64,000 nucleotides of DNA from DTLC01 sp964555645 (lineage in GTDB: Bacteria > Verrucomicrobiota > Verrucomicrobiia > Limisphaerales > DTLC01), in assembly GCA_964555645.1 (NCBI GenBank), contig CAZKTA010000010.1, forward strand, positions 1-64,000, given 5' to 3'. The position numbers and the translations under genes are program-made. The notes beneath the pieces were generated by a model. It was given only the letters and a program-made list of their open reading frames with translations, made no database searches and was not told the DNA's origin. Shown piece after piece: positions 51,719 through 60,230 of the stretch (position 1 is its first letter; each line of letters starts with the position of its first letter).

Positions 51719-52771
51719 TCAAGATGATTGCTGCGACTCGGCAATCTGAACCTGGCCTGAGTGTGGTTGTTGCTGTGGCCGCAGTTCTGTAGAAAGACCT
51801 GTCTGGTTTTGTGGTTCAAAAAACTTTCCGATTGCACGGTATTTCGCATAACGCTTTTTTACCCGTTCAGCAGGGTCAAGCTTCAAAAGCTCTTCCAGGT
51901 GCCTGAGCAGGGCCGCCTTCAGGTTTGCCGCTGCAGTTTCAGGGCTGCGATGTGCGCCCCCCAAAGGCTCAGGAACAATCTCGTCCACAAGCCCGAACTC
52001 GAGCAGGTCTTTGGCAGTGATTTTGAGTGTCTCGGCTGCGAGCGGTGCGGCTGTGCGGTCTTTCCACAAAATGGCCGCGCAGCCTTCGGGGCTGATTACA
52101 GAGTAGTACGCGTTTTCAAGAATCAAAATCCGGTCGGCAACACCGATGCCGAGTGCGCCTCCAGAGCCGCCTTCGCCAATCACAGCCGCAATGATTGGCA
52201 CTTGCATTACCGCCATCTGCCGCAAATTGACGGCAATTGCCTCGGCAATGTGCCTTTCTTCGGCGCCAATGCCAGGGTACGCACCCGCTGTGTCAATGAG
52301 CGTTACAATGGGCAGGTTAAACTTGTCCGCCAGTTGCATTAGCCTGAGCGCTTTCCTGTAACCCTCCGGGTGCGCACAACCGAAATTACGCCGTATGTTT
52401 TCCTTTGTATCTCGGCCCTTTTGTGTTCCGATGACCATCACCCTGTGTCCTTCGAGCTTCGCAAAACCACCCACAATTGCACCGTCATCGGCGTATAGTC
52501 TATCGCCGTGCAGCTCGCTAAAACCGGTAAAGACAAGTCGAACGTAATCCAGTGTAAACGGGCGCAACGGATGACGCGCAATTTGCACACGTTGCCAAGC
52601 GGTGAGATTAGAGAAAATCTGTTTGCGCGTTTCTGCGATCTTCCTTTCGATCTGCTCGATCTCGGCGCTCAAATCGACCCCGGACGCGTGGTCTTGCTGA
52701 TGCTTTTTAAGCTCGGCGAGCTTGTTTTCAAGTTCCAGAATCGGCCGCTCGAAGTCCAATTCGTGCTTCAT
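51719..52771 (-). CDS. accA: Acetyl-CoA carboxylase carboxyltransferase subunit alpha
   Basis: Subunit of acetyl-CoA carboxylase, 350 residues, catalysing carboxyl transfer from biotin to acetyl-CoA with AccD in fatty acid synthesis. The start LDFERPILELENKLAELK, then GTQKGRDTKENIRRNFGCAHPEGYRKALRL, TLIDTAGAYPGIGAEERHIAEAIA and GEGGSGGALGIGVADRILILENAYYSVISPEGCAAIL are all conserved. A glutamine-rich tail of about 25 residues at the C-terminus is extra. accD is not in this window. The gene stands alone with spacers of more than 100 bp on both sides. Confidence 0.97.
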   Translation of the reverse strand: MKHELDFERPILELENKLAELKKHQQDHASGVDLSAEIEQIERKIAETRKQIFSNLTAWQRVQIARHPLRPFTLDYVRLVFTGFSELHGDRLYADDGAIVGGFAKLEGHRVMVIGTQKGRDTKENIRRNFGCAHPEGYRKALRLMQLADKFNLPIVTLIDTAGAYPGIGAEERHIAEAIAVNLRQMAVMQVPIIAAVIGEGGSGGALGIGVADRILILENAYYSVISPEGCAAILWKDRTAAPLAAETLKITAKDLLEFGLVDEIVPEPLGGAHRSPETAAANLKAALLRHLEELLKLDPAERVKKRYAKYRAIGKFFEPQNQTGLSTELRPQQQPHSGQVQIAESQQSS

Positions 52772-52875
52772 CGCTCAGTACAATAGCTGCCTGTACTGCG
52801 CCGGGCAATCCAGAATTATTGGCAGCGGGCTGTCTTTGCGCGCCACTCGAACAGTCAAAAATTGCACCCGTGGGC

Positions 52876-53310
52876 TTACTCTTTCGCTACGCAGTCCGGC
52901 AACTCGTTCTTGTCATCAGGCAAGCGCGGGAAATGCGCAGCTAACAGCTCGCCGATTTTCTGTATCGCACAAACAATGCCTTCTGTGAACCTGGCAGCTT
53001 TGAATTGGGTAGCCATCTGTTCGGCAATTTCCTGCCAAAACTTTTCGCCACAGTGTTCGTGTACCGCCTTGTCACCGATCACGGCAAATTGGCGCGCGCG
53101 CGGCGCCACGTAGATCAGCACTGCATTTCGCAAGCGCGTACGTGCCATGCCCAGCTTTAGAAAAGCTTTCCTTGCAGCTTCAATTGCGTCTTTAGGCTTG
53201 CGCCGACTTATTAGGACACGAATTTCGCCCGATGTTTTCTGTTCTGCAGCGCGAATGGCCGCTGTAATGTCAGCTTCACGAAGTTGATTGATAAACTTGC
53301 CTGCTCGCAT
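52876..53310 (-). CDS. TPM-domain protein (short)
   Basis: TPM domain protein of 144 residues without an obvious signal peptide. The domain runs from ADITAAIRAAEQKTSGEIRVLISRRKP through AFLKLGMARTRLRNAVLIYVAPRARQFAVIGDKAVHEHCGEKFWQEIAEQMATQF to the end. TPM proteins are associated with membrane or photosystem repair and often lie beside LemA. It follows the longer TPM gene by 3 bp and shares its operon. Reaction unknown. Confidence 0.86.
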   Translation of the reverse strand: MRAGKFINQLREADITAAIRAAEQKTSGEIRVLISRRKPKDAIEAARKAFLKLGMARTRLRNAVLIYVAPRARQFAVIGDKAVHEHCGEKFWQEIAEQMATQFKAARFTEGIVCAIQKIGELLAAHFPRLPDDKNELPDCVAKE

Positions 53311-53313
53311 ATC

Positions 53314-54114
53314 TTACCATCTGCCGCCTGCGCCACCACCACCAAAGCTGCCGCCGCCACCGACAAATCCGCCACCGCCACCGACAAATCCGCCACCGCT
53401 CCGACCACCACCAGAAAAACCACCACCAAATCCACCGCCCAACCAATCGTCCCAATGCGATCGGCCACCCGGCCCATAAATCACGCTTCGGCGCACCACA
53501 AACAATATAAAAACGATGAGTAAAATCAGGGCCAACGCTAAAATGGCTTGGACTTGTTCGCGAAGCTCGATCTGGCGTTTTAACCTTGTCAAAGCGCCAC
53601 CGGTCGATTCAGCGACAGTCCGGCCTGTTCCTTTGTATTCGCCTTTTGCAGCGGCGATGATTGCCTCGACACCCGCTGTCAAACCTGCATCAAAATCGCC
53701 CTTGCGGAAGTGCGGTTTGATGATGTCTTCGATAATCCGTTTGCATAGTGCATCTGGCAATACACCTTCCAGCCCGTAACCGACTTGAAGGTACAGCGCC
53801 CTGTCTTGCACAAACACAAACAATACTGCGCCGTTGTCCTTGCCTTTCTGGCCCACACCCCACGACTGCGCCACGCGCACAGTGTAATCCTCGATTGATG
53901 AGTCGGACTGCATCTTTGGGAAAATGGCAACAACAACCTGGCTCGAGGTGTCGCGTTCGAACTGTTCGAGCGTTTTGTTCAGATGTACTGCTGTCTGTTG
54001 TGACACAACACCGGCGTAATCATTGAAATACTGCTTGGGCGGTGGCGGAATAACCTCAGCCGCAAAAACAACTGCACTAAAAATGAGCAACAGCGCTTTC
54101 AGCAACCGGTTCAC
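53314..54114 (-). CDS. TPM-domain membrane protein with Gly-rich tail
   Basis: Protein of about 266 residues. The GTG at 54114 is chosen because the open frame upstream lies inside lemA in another frame. A signal-like helix (LLKALLLIFSAVVFAAEV) is followed by the TPM domain (YFNDYAGVVSQQTAVHLNKTLEQFE ... VVVAIFPKMQSDSSIEDYTVRVAQSWGVGQKGKDNGAVLFVFVQDRALYLQVGYGLEGVLPD), a second membrane helix (ILALALILLIVFILFVV) and a C-terminal Gly-rich tail of about 45 residues. The tail DNA carries a 21-bp tandem repeat. It starts 4 nt after the lemA stop. The combination matches the YgcG/TPM_phosphatase family. Confidence 0.9.
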   Translation of the reverse strand: MNRLLKALLLIFSAVVFAAEVIPPPPKQYFNDYAGVVSQQTAVHLNKTLEQFERDTSSQVVVAIFPKMQSDSSIEDYTVRVAQSWGVGQKGKDNGAVLFVFVQDRALYLQVGYGLEGVLPDALCKRIIEDIIKPHFRKGDFDAGLTAGVEAIIAAAKGEYKGTGRTVAESTGGALTRLKRQIELREQVQAILALALILLIVFILFVVRRSVIYGPGGRSHWDDWLGGGFGGGFSGGGRSGGGFVGGGGGFVGGGGSFGGGGAGGRW

Positions 54115-54118
54115 AAGT

Positions 54119-54766
54119 TCAATTCTGTGACTGACTCTGAACAGGTGCGCGTGTGCCGAAATCGAACTGGACCTTTGGTGGTGCATCTGCACCCGTCGTA
54201 GCCACGAAGTACGGTTTTTCTTTGAACCCGAGCCAGCCTGCGTACAGCAACGCCGGGAACGACTTGATCGCAGTATTGTAAGCGCGCACAGAGTCATTGA
54301 ACCGCGCGCGTTCGACTGCAATGCGGTTTTCTGTGCCTTCGAGCTGTGCTTGCAGATCGCGGAAGTTTTCCGTGGCGCGCAGCTCGGGGTAACGCTCAAC
54401 AACAACCAGCAAACGCGACAACGCAGTTGAAAGTGCTGCCTGCGCCTTCTCGAACTCGGCAAGCTTCGCTGGGTCAGTCGGGGCACTGTTTGGATCAAGC
54501 CGCAGTTGACCGACTGACGCACGCGCCTCGGTGATCTCGGCGAGTGTTGACTTCTCGAAGTTTGCTGCGCCGGACACAGTACTGACCAAATTCGGTATCA
54601 GATCAAGCCGACGCTGATAAACGTTCTGTACTTGCGCCCATTGGCTGTCAACAGCCTGTGCAAGTTTGACTAGTTGGTTGTAACTGGCTGCTGCTCCCAG
54701 CACGATTATTAACACCACTATCCCAATCACAACCAAAATGCCGCATCCAAGCCCGAGCTTTTTCAT
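54119..54766 (-). CDS. lemA: LemA-family protein
   Basis: LemA protein of 215 residues: one N-terminal membrane helix (GCGILVVIGIVVLIIVLG) and a long helical bundle. Conserved parts are YNQLVKLAQAVDSQWAQVQNVYQRRLDLIPNLVSTV, ASVGQL, VVVERYPELRATENFRDLQAQLEGTENRIAVERARFND and YNTAIKSFPALL. Function is unclear in the literature; it is typically linked in operons to TPM genes, as here (lemA-TPM-TPM, spacers of 4 and 3 nt). The C-terminal tail GADAPPKVQFDF also fits. Confidence 0.94.
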   Translation of the reverse strand: MKKLGLGCGILVVIGIVVLIIVLGAAASYNQLVKLAQAVDSQWAQVQNVYQRRLDLIPNLVSTVSGAANFEKSTLAEITEARASVGQLRLDPNSAPTDPAKLAEFEKAQAALSTALSRLLVVVERYPELRATENFRDLQAQLEGTENRIAVERARFNDSVRAYNTAIKSFPALLYAGWLGFKEKPYFVATTGADAPPKVQFDFGTRAPVQSQSQN

Positions 54767-54903
54767 ATGCTTGCCTTCAGACTAATCAAGACCACCCAGT
54801 TGAGCAATTGTTTCAAATTGCTACGGGCTGAGCTTGACAGGGAGATTCTACCGGCTTTAAACGCGCCCGTGCAGTTTTTGTTTGAATCTGTTTCAGAAAA
54901 AAT

Positions 54904-54960
54904 CAGCCGTTCCCACTCGGCCTCAGTACCAGGGTTGCTTGCCTAAGATGGCAACGGCTG
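54904..54960. terminator. Structured region downstream of the FKBP gene
   Basis: CAGCCGTT (54904-54911) and AACGGCTG (54953-54960) pair over an inner TTGCC/GGCAA dyad. Between the end of the FKBP gene and the promoter region of lemA; a terminator is one possible role. Confidence 0.35.
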
Positions 54961-54991
54961 ACAAGTTCAACCAACCTACTTTTAACTACTT

Positions 54992-55873
54992 TTAATTTCC
55001 GCCAGCTTGTTGTCGCGCTTGTTGTTTTTGGATTTCTTTTTCGACGTCCTCAGCTTTAATGACCTCGATTTTTGCGCCTTTCTTGAGCTCTTCAAGAGAT
55101 GGTACCTTGATGATATCGCTTGTAACAGGTGGCGCGGTTGAACTGCTCGGTTGCGTCTGCGGCGGTGAATTCGTGATTAGCTCGACCTCGAATATCAGCA
55201 GTGAATTTGGCGGTATCCCGGGCCTACCAAATTCGCCATATGCAAGTTCAGGGGGTATATAGAGTTCCCATTTGGAGCCGACCTTCATCATCTGCAATGC
55301 CTCGGACCAACCTCTAATTATGCCGCGGTTGACCGGTGTCGTGAACGGCTGCCCGCGTTTGTAGCTGTTATCGAACTCGGTGCCGTCAAGTAGTCTGCCA
55401 ACGTAGTTAACCGTAACAATGTCATCCGAACCAGGCACCGGTCCATCGCCTTCTTTAATTACCTTGTATTGCAGGCCACTTGCGGTTGTGACAATACCGG
55501 GCTTACTTTTGTTTTCAGCGAGAAACGCATCTGCTTTCTGCTTATTTTCTGCAGCTTGTTGTTTGCGTCGCTGCTCCATTTTTTCACGCGCACGCTGCTG
55601 CGCTTGCATCATGGTTGTGCGCATTTCTTGCTCGCTAAGCAACGTAGACTTATTGGTGTCGAAATAGTCTCGAATCGCACGGCTAACAATCCCCACGTCA
55701 GGTTCAACCTCGAGTCGTTTGCAATACTCGGCTATGCTCATGCCGATTGCATAGCTGAGTTTCTCGTTCTCATTTGCGAAAGGCGGTGCATTTGTTTGCA
55801 GAGTGCCTTCCTGACCGCACGAATGGAAAATGGATGTTGCCACAACCAACGGTAGCAAGAGTGTCGGTTTCAT
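54992..55873 (-). CDS. FKBP-type peptidyl-prolyl cis-trans isomerase, periplasmic
   Basis: Mip/FkpA-like protein of 293 residues. An N-terminal signal ends at a possible lipobox (FHSC), so it may be a lipoprotein. An FKBP_N dimerisation domain (KLSYAIGMSIAEYCKRLEVEP ... KQQAAENKQKADAFLAENKSKPGIVTTASGLQYKVIKEG) leads into the FKBP core: VTVNYVGRLLDGTEFDNSYKRGQPFTTPVNRGIIRGWSEALQMMKVGSKWELYIPPELAYG. A charged C-terminal extension of about 60 residues follows. It is divergent from the tail-specific protease gene; together they suggest a periplasmic protein-folding and quality-control role. Confidence 0.94.
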   Translation of the reverse strand: MKPTLLLPLVVATSIFHSCGQEGTLQTNAPPFANENEKLSYAIGMSIAEYCKRLEVEPDVGIVSRAIRDYFDTNKSTLLSEQEMRTTMMQAQQRAREKMEQRRKQQAAENKQKADAFLAENKSKPGIVTTASGLQYKVIKEGDGPVPGSDDIVTVNYVGRLLDGTEFDNSYKRGQPFTTPVNRGIIRGWSEALQMMKVGSKWELYIPPELAYGEFGRPGIPPNSLLIFEVELITNSPPQTQPSSSTAPPVTSDIIKVPSLEELKKGAKIEVIKAEDVEKEIQKQQARQQAGGN

Positions 55874-55993
55874 AATTGGCCAGATTTTCCAGCAATCAGT
55901 TCAAAGTTTCAACTCAATTTCATGCCCGCCGCTTGGTCCAAGCAACCTTCGGCAGTTTACATCGAGGTTTTGTTGTATTAAGCGCGTGTTTTG

Positions 55994-56022
55994 CATTAAA
56001 TGGGCTATGTGCAAGTTGTCAA
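55994..56022 (-). promoter_or_regulatory. Candidate promoter for the FKBP gene
   Basis: On the minus strand TTGACA (56022-56017), 17-base spacer, TTAATG (55999-55994). The -35 is perfect, the -10 weak. Confidence 0.42.
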
Positions 56023-56051
56023 AAATGTGATAGTGTTTTGACGCTTTGAAG

Positions 56052-58538
56052 ATGCGAATCCGATACTTGGCTTTTCTGGCAGTTGGCGTGGCTGCGTTGT
56101 TGCTTGCGGCTGGCGGGTCTGCCTTTGGAAAGACCGGTGATCCGACCGGACAACCAACCAAACCCGAGCAGAAACCCGATACAGCGCTTACGGCAGCCGT
56201 GCAGCTCAAGCCCGGTACAAACGACGCATACGTTATATTCTGGGTGGGCAAACTGCTCGAAAAACAGCATTACAACCAGGAGCCGTTCGATGAAGCTACA
56301 TCAAGCAGGTTCCTTGACAGGTACATTCGCGATTTAGACCCGCAACGGCTGCACTTTTTGCAAACCGACCTGGCTGAACTTGAAGGCTACAGGTTCAGGC
56401 TACACCGGCTGAGTCTGCGGTTGGGGGATACATCACCGGCATACGTGATTTTCGCGTTGTTCATGCGCCGGCTCGAGCAGCGTGTGCAGTATGCACTGGA
56501 GCTTCTAGAAACGGAAAAGTTTACGTTTGATACTGACGAGCGGGTTTTGTTGATCCGGCGTGAACAGCCGCACCCGCGAACCCTCGACGAGGCCAGGGCA
56601 CTGTGGCGCGACCGGTTGCGTGCTGAATACCTGCAGGAAAAACTCGACGGCAAAAAACATGACGAGATCGTTGATATCCTCAAACGCAGGTACAACCGCA
56701 CTCTAAAATCGTTCAAAGAATGGGATAGCGAAAATGTGCTCGAAGTGTACCTGTCGGCCCTTGCACATGCGTACGACCCGCACTCGGATTATATGAGCAA
56801 ATCGTCTGCGGACAATTTTGCAATCAACATGAACCTGTCGTTGTTCGGCATAGGCGCCACTCTCATGTCCGAAGACGGATATTGCAAGATAACCGAGCTT
56901 GTGCCAGGCGGTCCGGCTGAAACGAGCGGTAAACTCAAAGTTGGCGACAGGATCGTAGCCGTTGCACAAGGAGACGAACCGCCTGTTGATATAGTTGACA
57001 TGCCTTTGCGCAAGGCCGTGCAATTGATCCGCGGCCCGAAAGGCACAACCGTGCGCCTAACCATAATTCCCGCTGGCGCAACCGACACCTCGATACGCAA
57101 GACAGTCACGCTAGTGCGCGATGAGATCAAACTCGAAGAGCGCGCAGCCAAAGGCAAAATCATCGACCTACCCAAAACAAACGGCGGCCGGATTCGGCTG
57201 GGCGTGATTGACCTGCCGTCGTTTTATGGTCGGGTTGACTTCGGTGCGGGAAACGCGCATCCGGAAGGCCGAAGTGCGTCCGGTGACGTTGCAACACTGC
57301 TGCGTAAATTTAAGTCCGAGGGCGTTGATGGAGTAATCTTGGACCTGCGCCGCAACGGCGGTGGCGCACTCGAGGAAGCAATTAAGCTAACCGGGCTTTT
57401 CATCAAGCAAGGACCAGTTGTTCAAGTGCGCGACTTCGACGGCACGGTAATGATTGAGGCAGATAACGATCCTGAGGTCGTTTACGATGGGCCACTGATC
57501 GTATTAACCAGCCGGTTTAGTGCCTCAGGCGCCGAGATTGTTGCCGGTGCATTACAAGACTACGGCCGCGCATTGATTGTCGGTGATTCATCTACATACG
57601 GGAAGGGCACTGTCCAAAAACCGTTTCCACTCGGTTACCTGTTACGCCAAACAACGCAAACAATAACAAATGACCCGGGCACATTGCTCGTCACAATCCG
57701 CAAGTTTTACCGCCCAAGCGGCAAATCCACACAACTGAAAGGTGTCGTACCGGACATTATTCTGCCGTCCGTCAACAACGTAGCTGAGATTGGTGAATCG
57801 TCACTGGACAACCCGTTGGAGTGGGACATGATTCAAAGTGTACAGTTCGAGCGATTGAATCTTGTTGAGCCTTATGTGCCGGAGTTGCGGGCACGCTCGA
57901 GTGCTCGTGTAGCAAACGACCCTGAGTTTGCTTTTATCCAAGAAGACATCGAGCGCACCAAGAAACTGCTTGAAGACAAATCGGTGTCCTTGAACGAAAA
58001 GCAGCGTCTCAAAGAAAAACAAGAAGCCGAGTTGCGCGAAAAAAAACGTCAACAAGCGCGACTGGCCAGACCACAACTCGAGCAAACTGTTTACGAGATA
58101 ACACCAAAACTGGCTCAGCAGCCCGGATTACCAACCCCGGTTCCAAAGACAAATGGCTTGGCTACGGCAAAAAACCGGACCAAAACCCAAACAACAGTCT
58201 CGGAAACAAACGCGCCAGGACGAGGAACCCTACAGGTCAGCTCTACTTGGCCCGAAAGCAGGTTAATTGCAGCAGTTCAAACCAACACCACACTTACGGC
58301 GACTAACCATGTCCACAAGTCAGAAAAAAGTGGTCTGCAAGGCTTATCGGACAGCGAACCGGCTGAAGAAGAAAAACCTTCTGCGCCCGATGTGCATCTT
58401 GAAGAAGCACAGCGGATACTGGTTGACTACCTCGGTTTATTGGCCAGGCACGCAGTCGTTAGCGTTAAAGCCGACCAGGAAATGCCTTTGCAGACTCAGG
58501 TGTCGGCTGAACTTAGCCCGGTAACAGCCAAACCATAA
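56052..58538 (+). CDS. Prc/Tsp-type carboxy-terminal processing protease (S41A)
   Basis: Periplasmic serine protease of about 828 residues. Signal peptide RIRYLAFLAVGVAALLLAAGGSAFG. A TSP_N-like domain (SSRFLDRYIRDLDPQRLHFL ... RLSLRLGDTS) precedes a PDZ domain (MNLSLFGIGATLMSEDGYCKITELVPGGPAETSGKLKVGDRIVAV). The S41 core has VDGVILDLRRNGGGALEEAIKLTGLFI, the catalytic serine in RFSASGAEIVAGALQDYGRALIVGD and the lysine in YGKGTVQ. The C-terminal 250 residues hold a coiled, Gln/Lys-rich part (LKEKQEAELREKKRQQ) and a low-complexity tail. The ATG at 56052 is preferred over a TTG two codons upstream. It degrades or trims C-termini of misfolded or tagged periplasmic proteins. Confidence 0.94.
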   Translation: MRIRYLAFLAVGVAALLLAAGGSAFGKTGDPTGQPTKPEQKPDTALTAAVQLKPGTNDAYVIFWVGKLLEKQHYNQEPFDEATSSRFLDRYIRDLDPQRLHFLQTDLAELEGYRFRLHRLSLRLGDTSPAYVIFALFMRRLEQRVQYALELLETEKFTFDTDERVLLIRREQPHPRTLDEARALWRDRLRAEYLQEKLDGKKHDEIVDILKRRYNRTLKSFKEWDSENVLEVYLSALAHAYDPHSDYMSKSSADNFAINMNLSLFGIGATLMSEDGYCKITELVPGGPAETSGKLKVGDRIVAVAQGDEPPVDIVDMPLRKAVQLIRGPKGTTVRLTIIPAGATDTSIRKTVTLVRDEIKLEERAAKGKIIDLPKTNGGRIRLGVIDLPSFYGRVDFGAGNAHPEGRSASGDVATLLRKFKSEGVDGVILDLRRNGGGALEEAIKLTGLFIKQGPVVQVRDFDGTVMIEADNDPEVVYDGPLIVLTSRFSASGAEIVAGALQDYGRALIVGDSSTYGKGTVQKPFPLGYLLRQTTQTITNDPGTLLVTIRKFYRPSGKSTQLKGVVPDIILPSVNNVAEIGESSLDNPLEWDMIQSVQFERLNLVEPYVPELRARSSARVANDPEFAFIQEDIERTKKLLEDKSVSLNEKQRLKEKQEAELREKKRQQARLARPQLEQTVYEITPKLAQQPGLPTPVPKTNGLATAKNRTKTQTTVSETNAPGRGTLQVSSTWPESRLIAAVQTNTTLTATNHVHKSEKSGLQGLSDSEPAEEEKPSAPDVHLEEAQRILVDYLGLLARHAVVSVKADQEMPLQTQVSAELSPVTAKP

Positions 58539-58561
58539 GCCCGGTTTTTAGTCTCGATTTG

Positions 58562-58588
58562 CCGAGCTATAGATCGATAATAGCTCGG
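58562..58588. terminator. Perfect inverted repeat between the protease and the Calx-beta gene
   Basis: CCGAGCTAT/ATAGCTCGG (58562-58570 and 58580-58588) with a 9-base centre AGATCGATA. No T-run follows. It may be a terminator or a protein-binding dyad. Confidence 0.5.
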
Positions 58589-58640
58589 AAACACGCTCAG
58601 GCAGGGTAAAAGACCCTCAAAGAACTCAACTCGAACGGTT

Positions 58641-60152
58641 ATGCAATACAAATTGCAATTTCGAGATCGGCTCTTGCTAAAGCCAATCACAGTATCCGCA
58701 CTGATTCTAACTGCTGTGGCTCCAACACACACGCGGGGGCAAACGAATGATGTCATACTGCCATCGGTGGTAAGTATTCGTGCAACCGACCCGCTTGCAC
58801 GTGAAACTGGTATGTTGACGGTTATAGACCCCGGCGTGTTCACTGTGCACCGAACCGGACCAACCAATATCGAGCTGACCGTGCACTACACTGTAATCGG
58901 GACGGCTTCAAATGGTGTTGATTACATTAGATTGCCGGGCGCGGTCGTAATACCACAGGGCGCTTCTGAAGCCGACATAACAGTGTACCCACTTTCGGAT
59001 GGCCTGACCGAAGGCGTTGAAACAGTTGTCGTGCGATTGCGCCCGGTAATGTGCATTGACATTTACCCGCCACCACATTGGTGTTACCGAATTGGCGAAC
59101 CCGGCGAAGCCACAGTTTACATCCTGGATTTTGAACAAGGTAACCAACCGCCATTGATTCGAATCACCAAGCCGGCAAACGGCGAAATTTTTCTGTCACC
59201 CGCAAACATTAACATCCGAGCAGACGCAACCGATCTGGACGGGTGCATTACAAAGGTGACATTTTTGGCAAATGGGCGCCCAATAGGCTCGGTTGGCAAT
59301 GCTTGCAACACGCCAGACCAGGCACTACCGGTCAGGTTTGAGATGCTTTGGACAAATGTGCCGCCCGGCAGCTACAGGCTCACCGCGCTCGCTACCGACA
59401 ACCTCGGCGCATGCAGCACGTCTGCGCCTGTGTGCATCCTAGTGTATTCGGAGGACCAACCGCCAACGAACCTCCCCACGATTGTCTCAATTTTTGCAGT
59501 TGATCCTGTTGCAGCCGAGGGCACAAACTGCTTCGGCTGGCCGCGGTTCATGCCGTGCTTGAGCTTCGACAGGGTCGATTTGCGTTGGGTCACAAATGCA
59601 GTTCCACCTAATACAGCCACATTCGTTGTGCGCAGGACAGGCCCGACAAACGATGCGCTGACAGTCTTTTACCGAGTTAGTGGGACAGCTTCAAACGGTG
59701 TTGATTACATCGCGCTGCCGGGGTCAATCACAGTACCAGCCGGCCGGCGTTGTGCAAAAATTATCGTTGTGCCGATTGACGATGGATTGGCTGAGCCGAT
59801 TGAAACGGTTGTAGTGCGGTTAACGCCCTCGCTGCTGGATGTATACCCGCCCCTTTACTATGTTGGCAGGCCGGAAAAAGCCGCTGCAATCATCGTTGAC
59901 AATGACAAACCGCGACCGGCTGTATGCCCGTTGCCCGACGGATGTTTCCACGTCTGCTGGCCTGCGACGAACGCGCAGTGGTTTCGAATTGAGCGCTCCA
60001 CCGATCTCGTCAACTGGGTACCAATTGCAACCAATATTGTTGCGGAGGGCGCATTGCATTTTGTTGACCCGGATGCTGAGTCAAGCACAGCCAGATTCTA
60101 TAGAGCTGTACTGGAAACAAACCCACCCGAACCTGCTGCGTTGATCGAATGA
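58641..60152 (+). CDS. Exported protein with two Calx-beta repeats and an Ig-like module
   Basis: Protein of 503 residues, probably exported (hydrophobic LILTAVAPTHTRG segment early). Two Calx-beta repeats are seen: residues about 70-165 (FTVHRTGPTNIELTVHYTVIGTASNGVDY ... GVETVVVRL) and about 330-430 (VVRRTGPTNDALTVFYRVSGTASNGVDY ... IETVVVRLTP), almost the same phrase twice. Between them is an Ig-like module (VTFLANGRPIGSV ... LTALATDNLGACS). The end has WFRIERSTDLVNWVPIATNIV ... FYRAVLE, the phylum's C-terminal tail. Calx-beta repeats bind Ca2+ in other proteins. Adhesion or surface display is the likely role, without direct evidence. Confidence 0.87.
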   Translation: MQYKLQFRDRLLLKPITVSALILTAVAPTHTRGQTNDVILPSVVSIRATDPLARETGMLTVIDPGVFTVHRTGPTNIELTVHYTVIGTASNGVDYIRLPGAVVIPQGASEADITVYPLSDGLTEGVETVVVRLRPVMCIDIYPPPHWCYRIGEPGEATVYILDFEQGNQPPLIRITKPANGEIFLSPANINIRADATDLDGCITKVTFLANGRPIGSVGNACNTPDQALPVRFEMLWTNVPPGSYRLTALATDNLGACSTSAPVCILVYSEDQPPTNLPTIVSIFAVDPVAAEGTNCFGWPRFMPCLSFDRVDLRWVTNAVPPNTATFVVRRTGPTNDALTVFYRVSGTASNGVDYIALPGSITVPAGRRCAKIIVVPIDDGLAEPIETVVVRLTPSLLDVYPPLYYVGRPEKAAAIIVDNDKPRPAVCPLPDGCFHVCWPATNAQWFRIERSTDLVNWVPIATNIVAEGALHFVDPDAESSTARFYRAVLETNPPEPAALIE

Positions 60153-60230
60153 ACACACCCTCACAAGCCGGTTTGCAGTTCAAGCAGGCCAACGTCAGCT
60201 ACCTGGTCTGAACCCGCGGTGGCCCACAGA

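Noticed and set aside
53320..53430. Short-repeat region as a separate repeat element
   Set aside because: The 21-bp tandem lies inside the coding sequence and simply encodes the Gly-rich tail of the TPM protein.
53314..54522. 402-codon version of the TPM gene
   Set aside because: Its first 130 codons lie inside lemA in another frame and have no TPM or signal features; GTG at 54114 is a better start.
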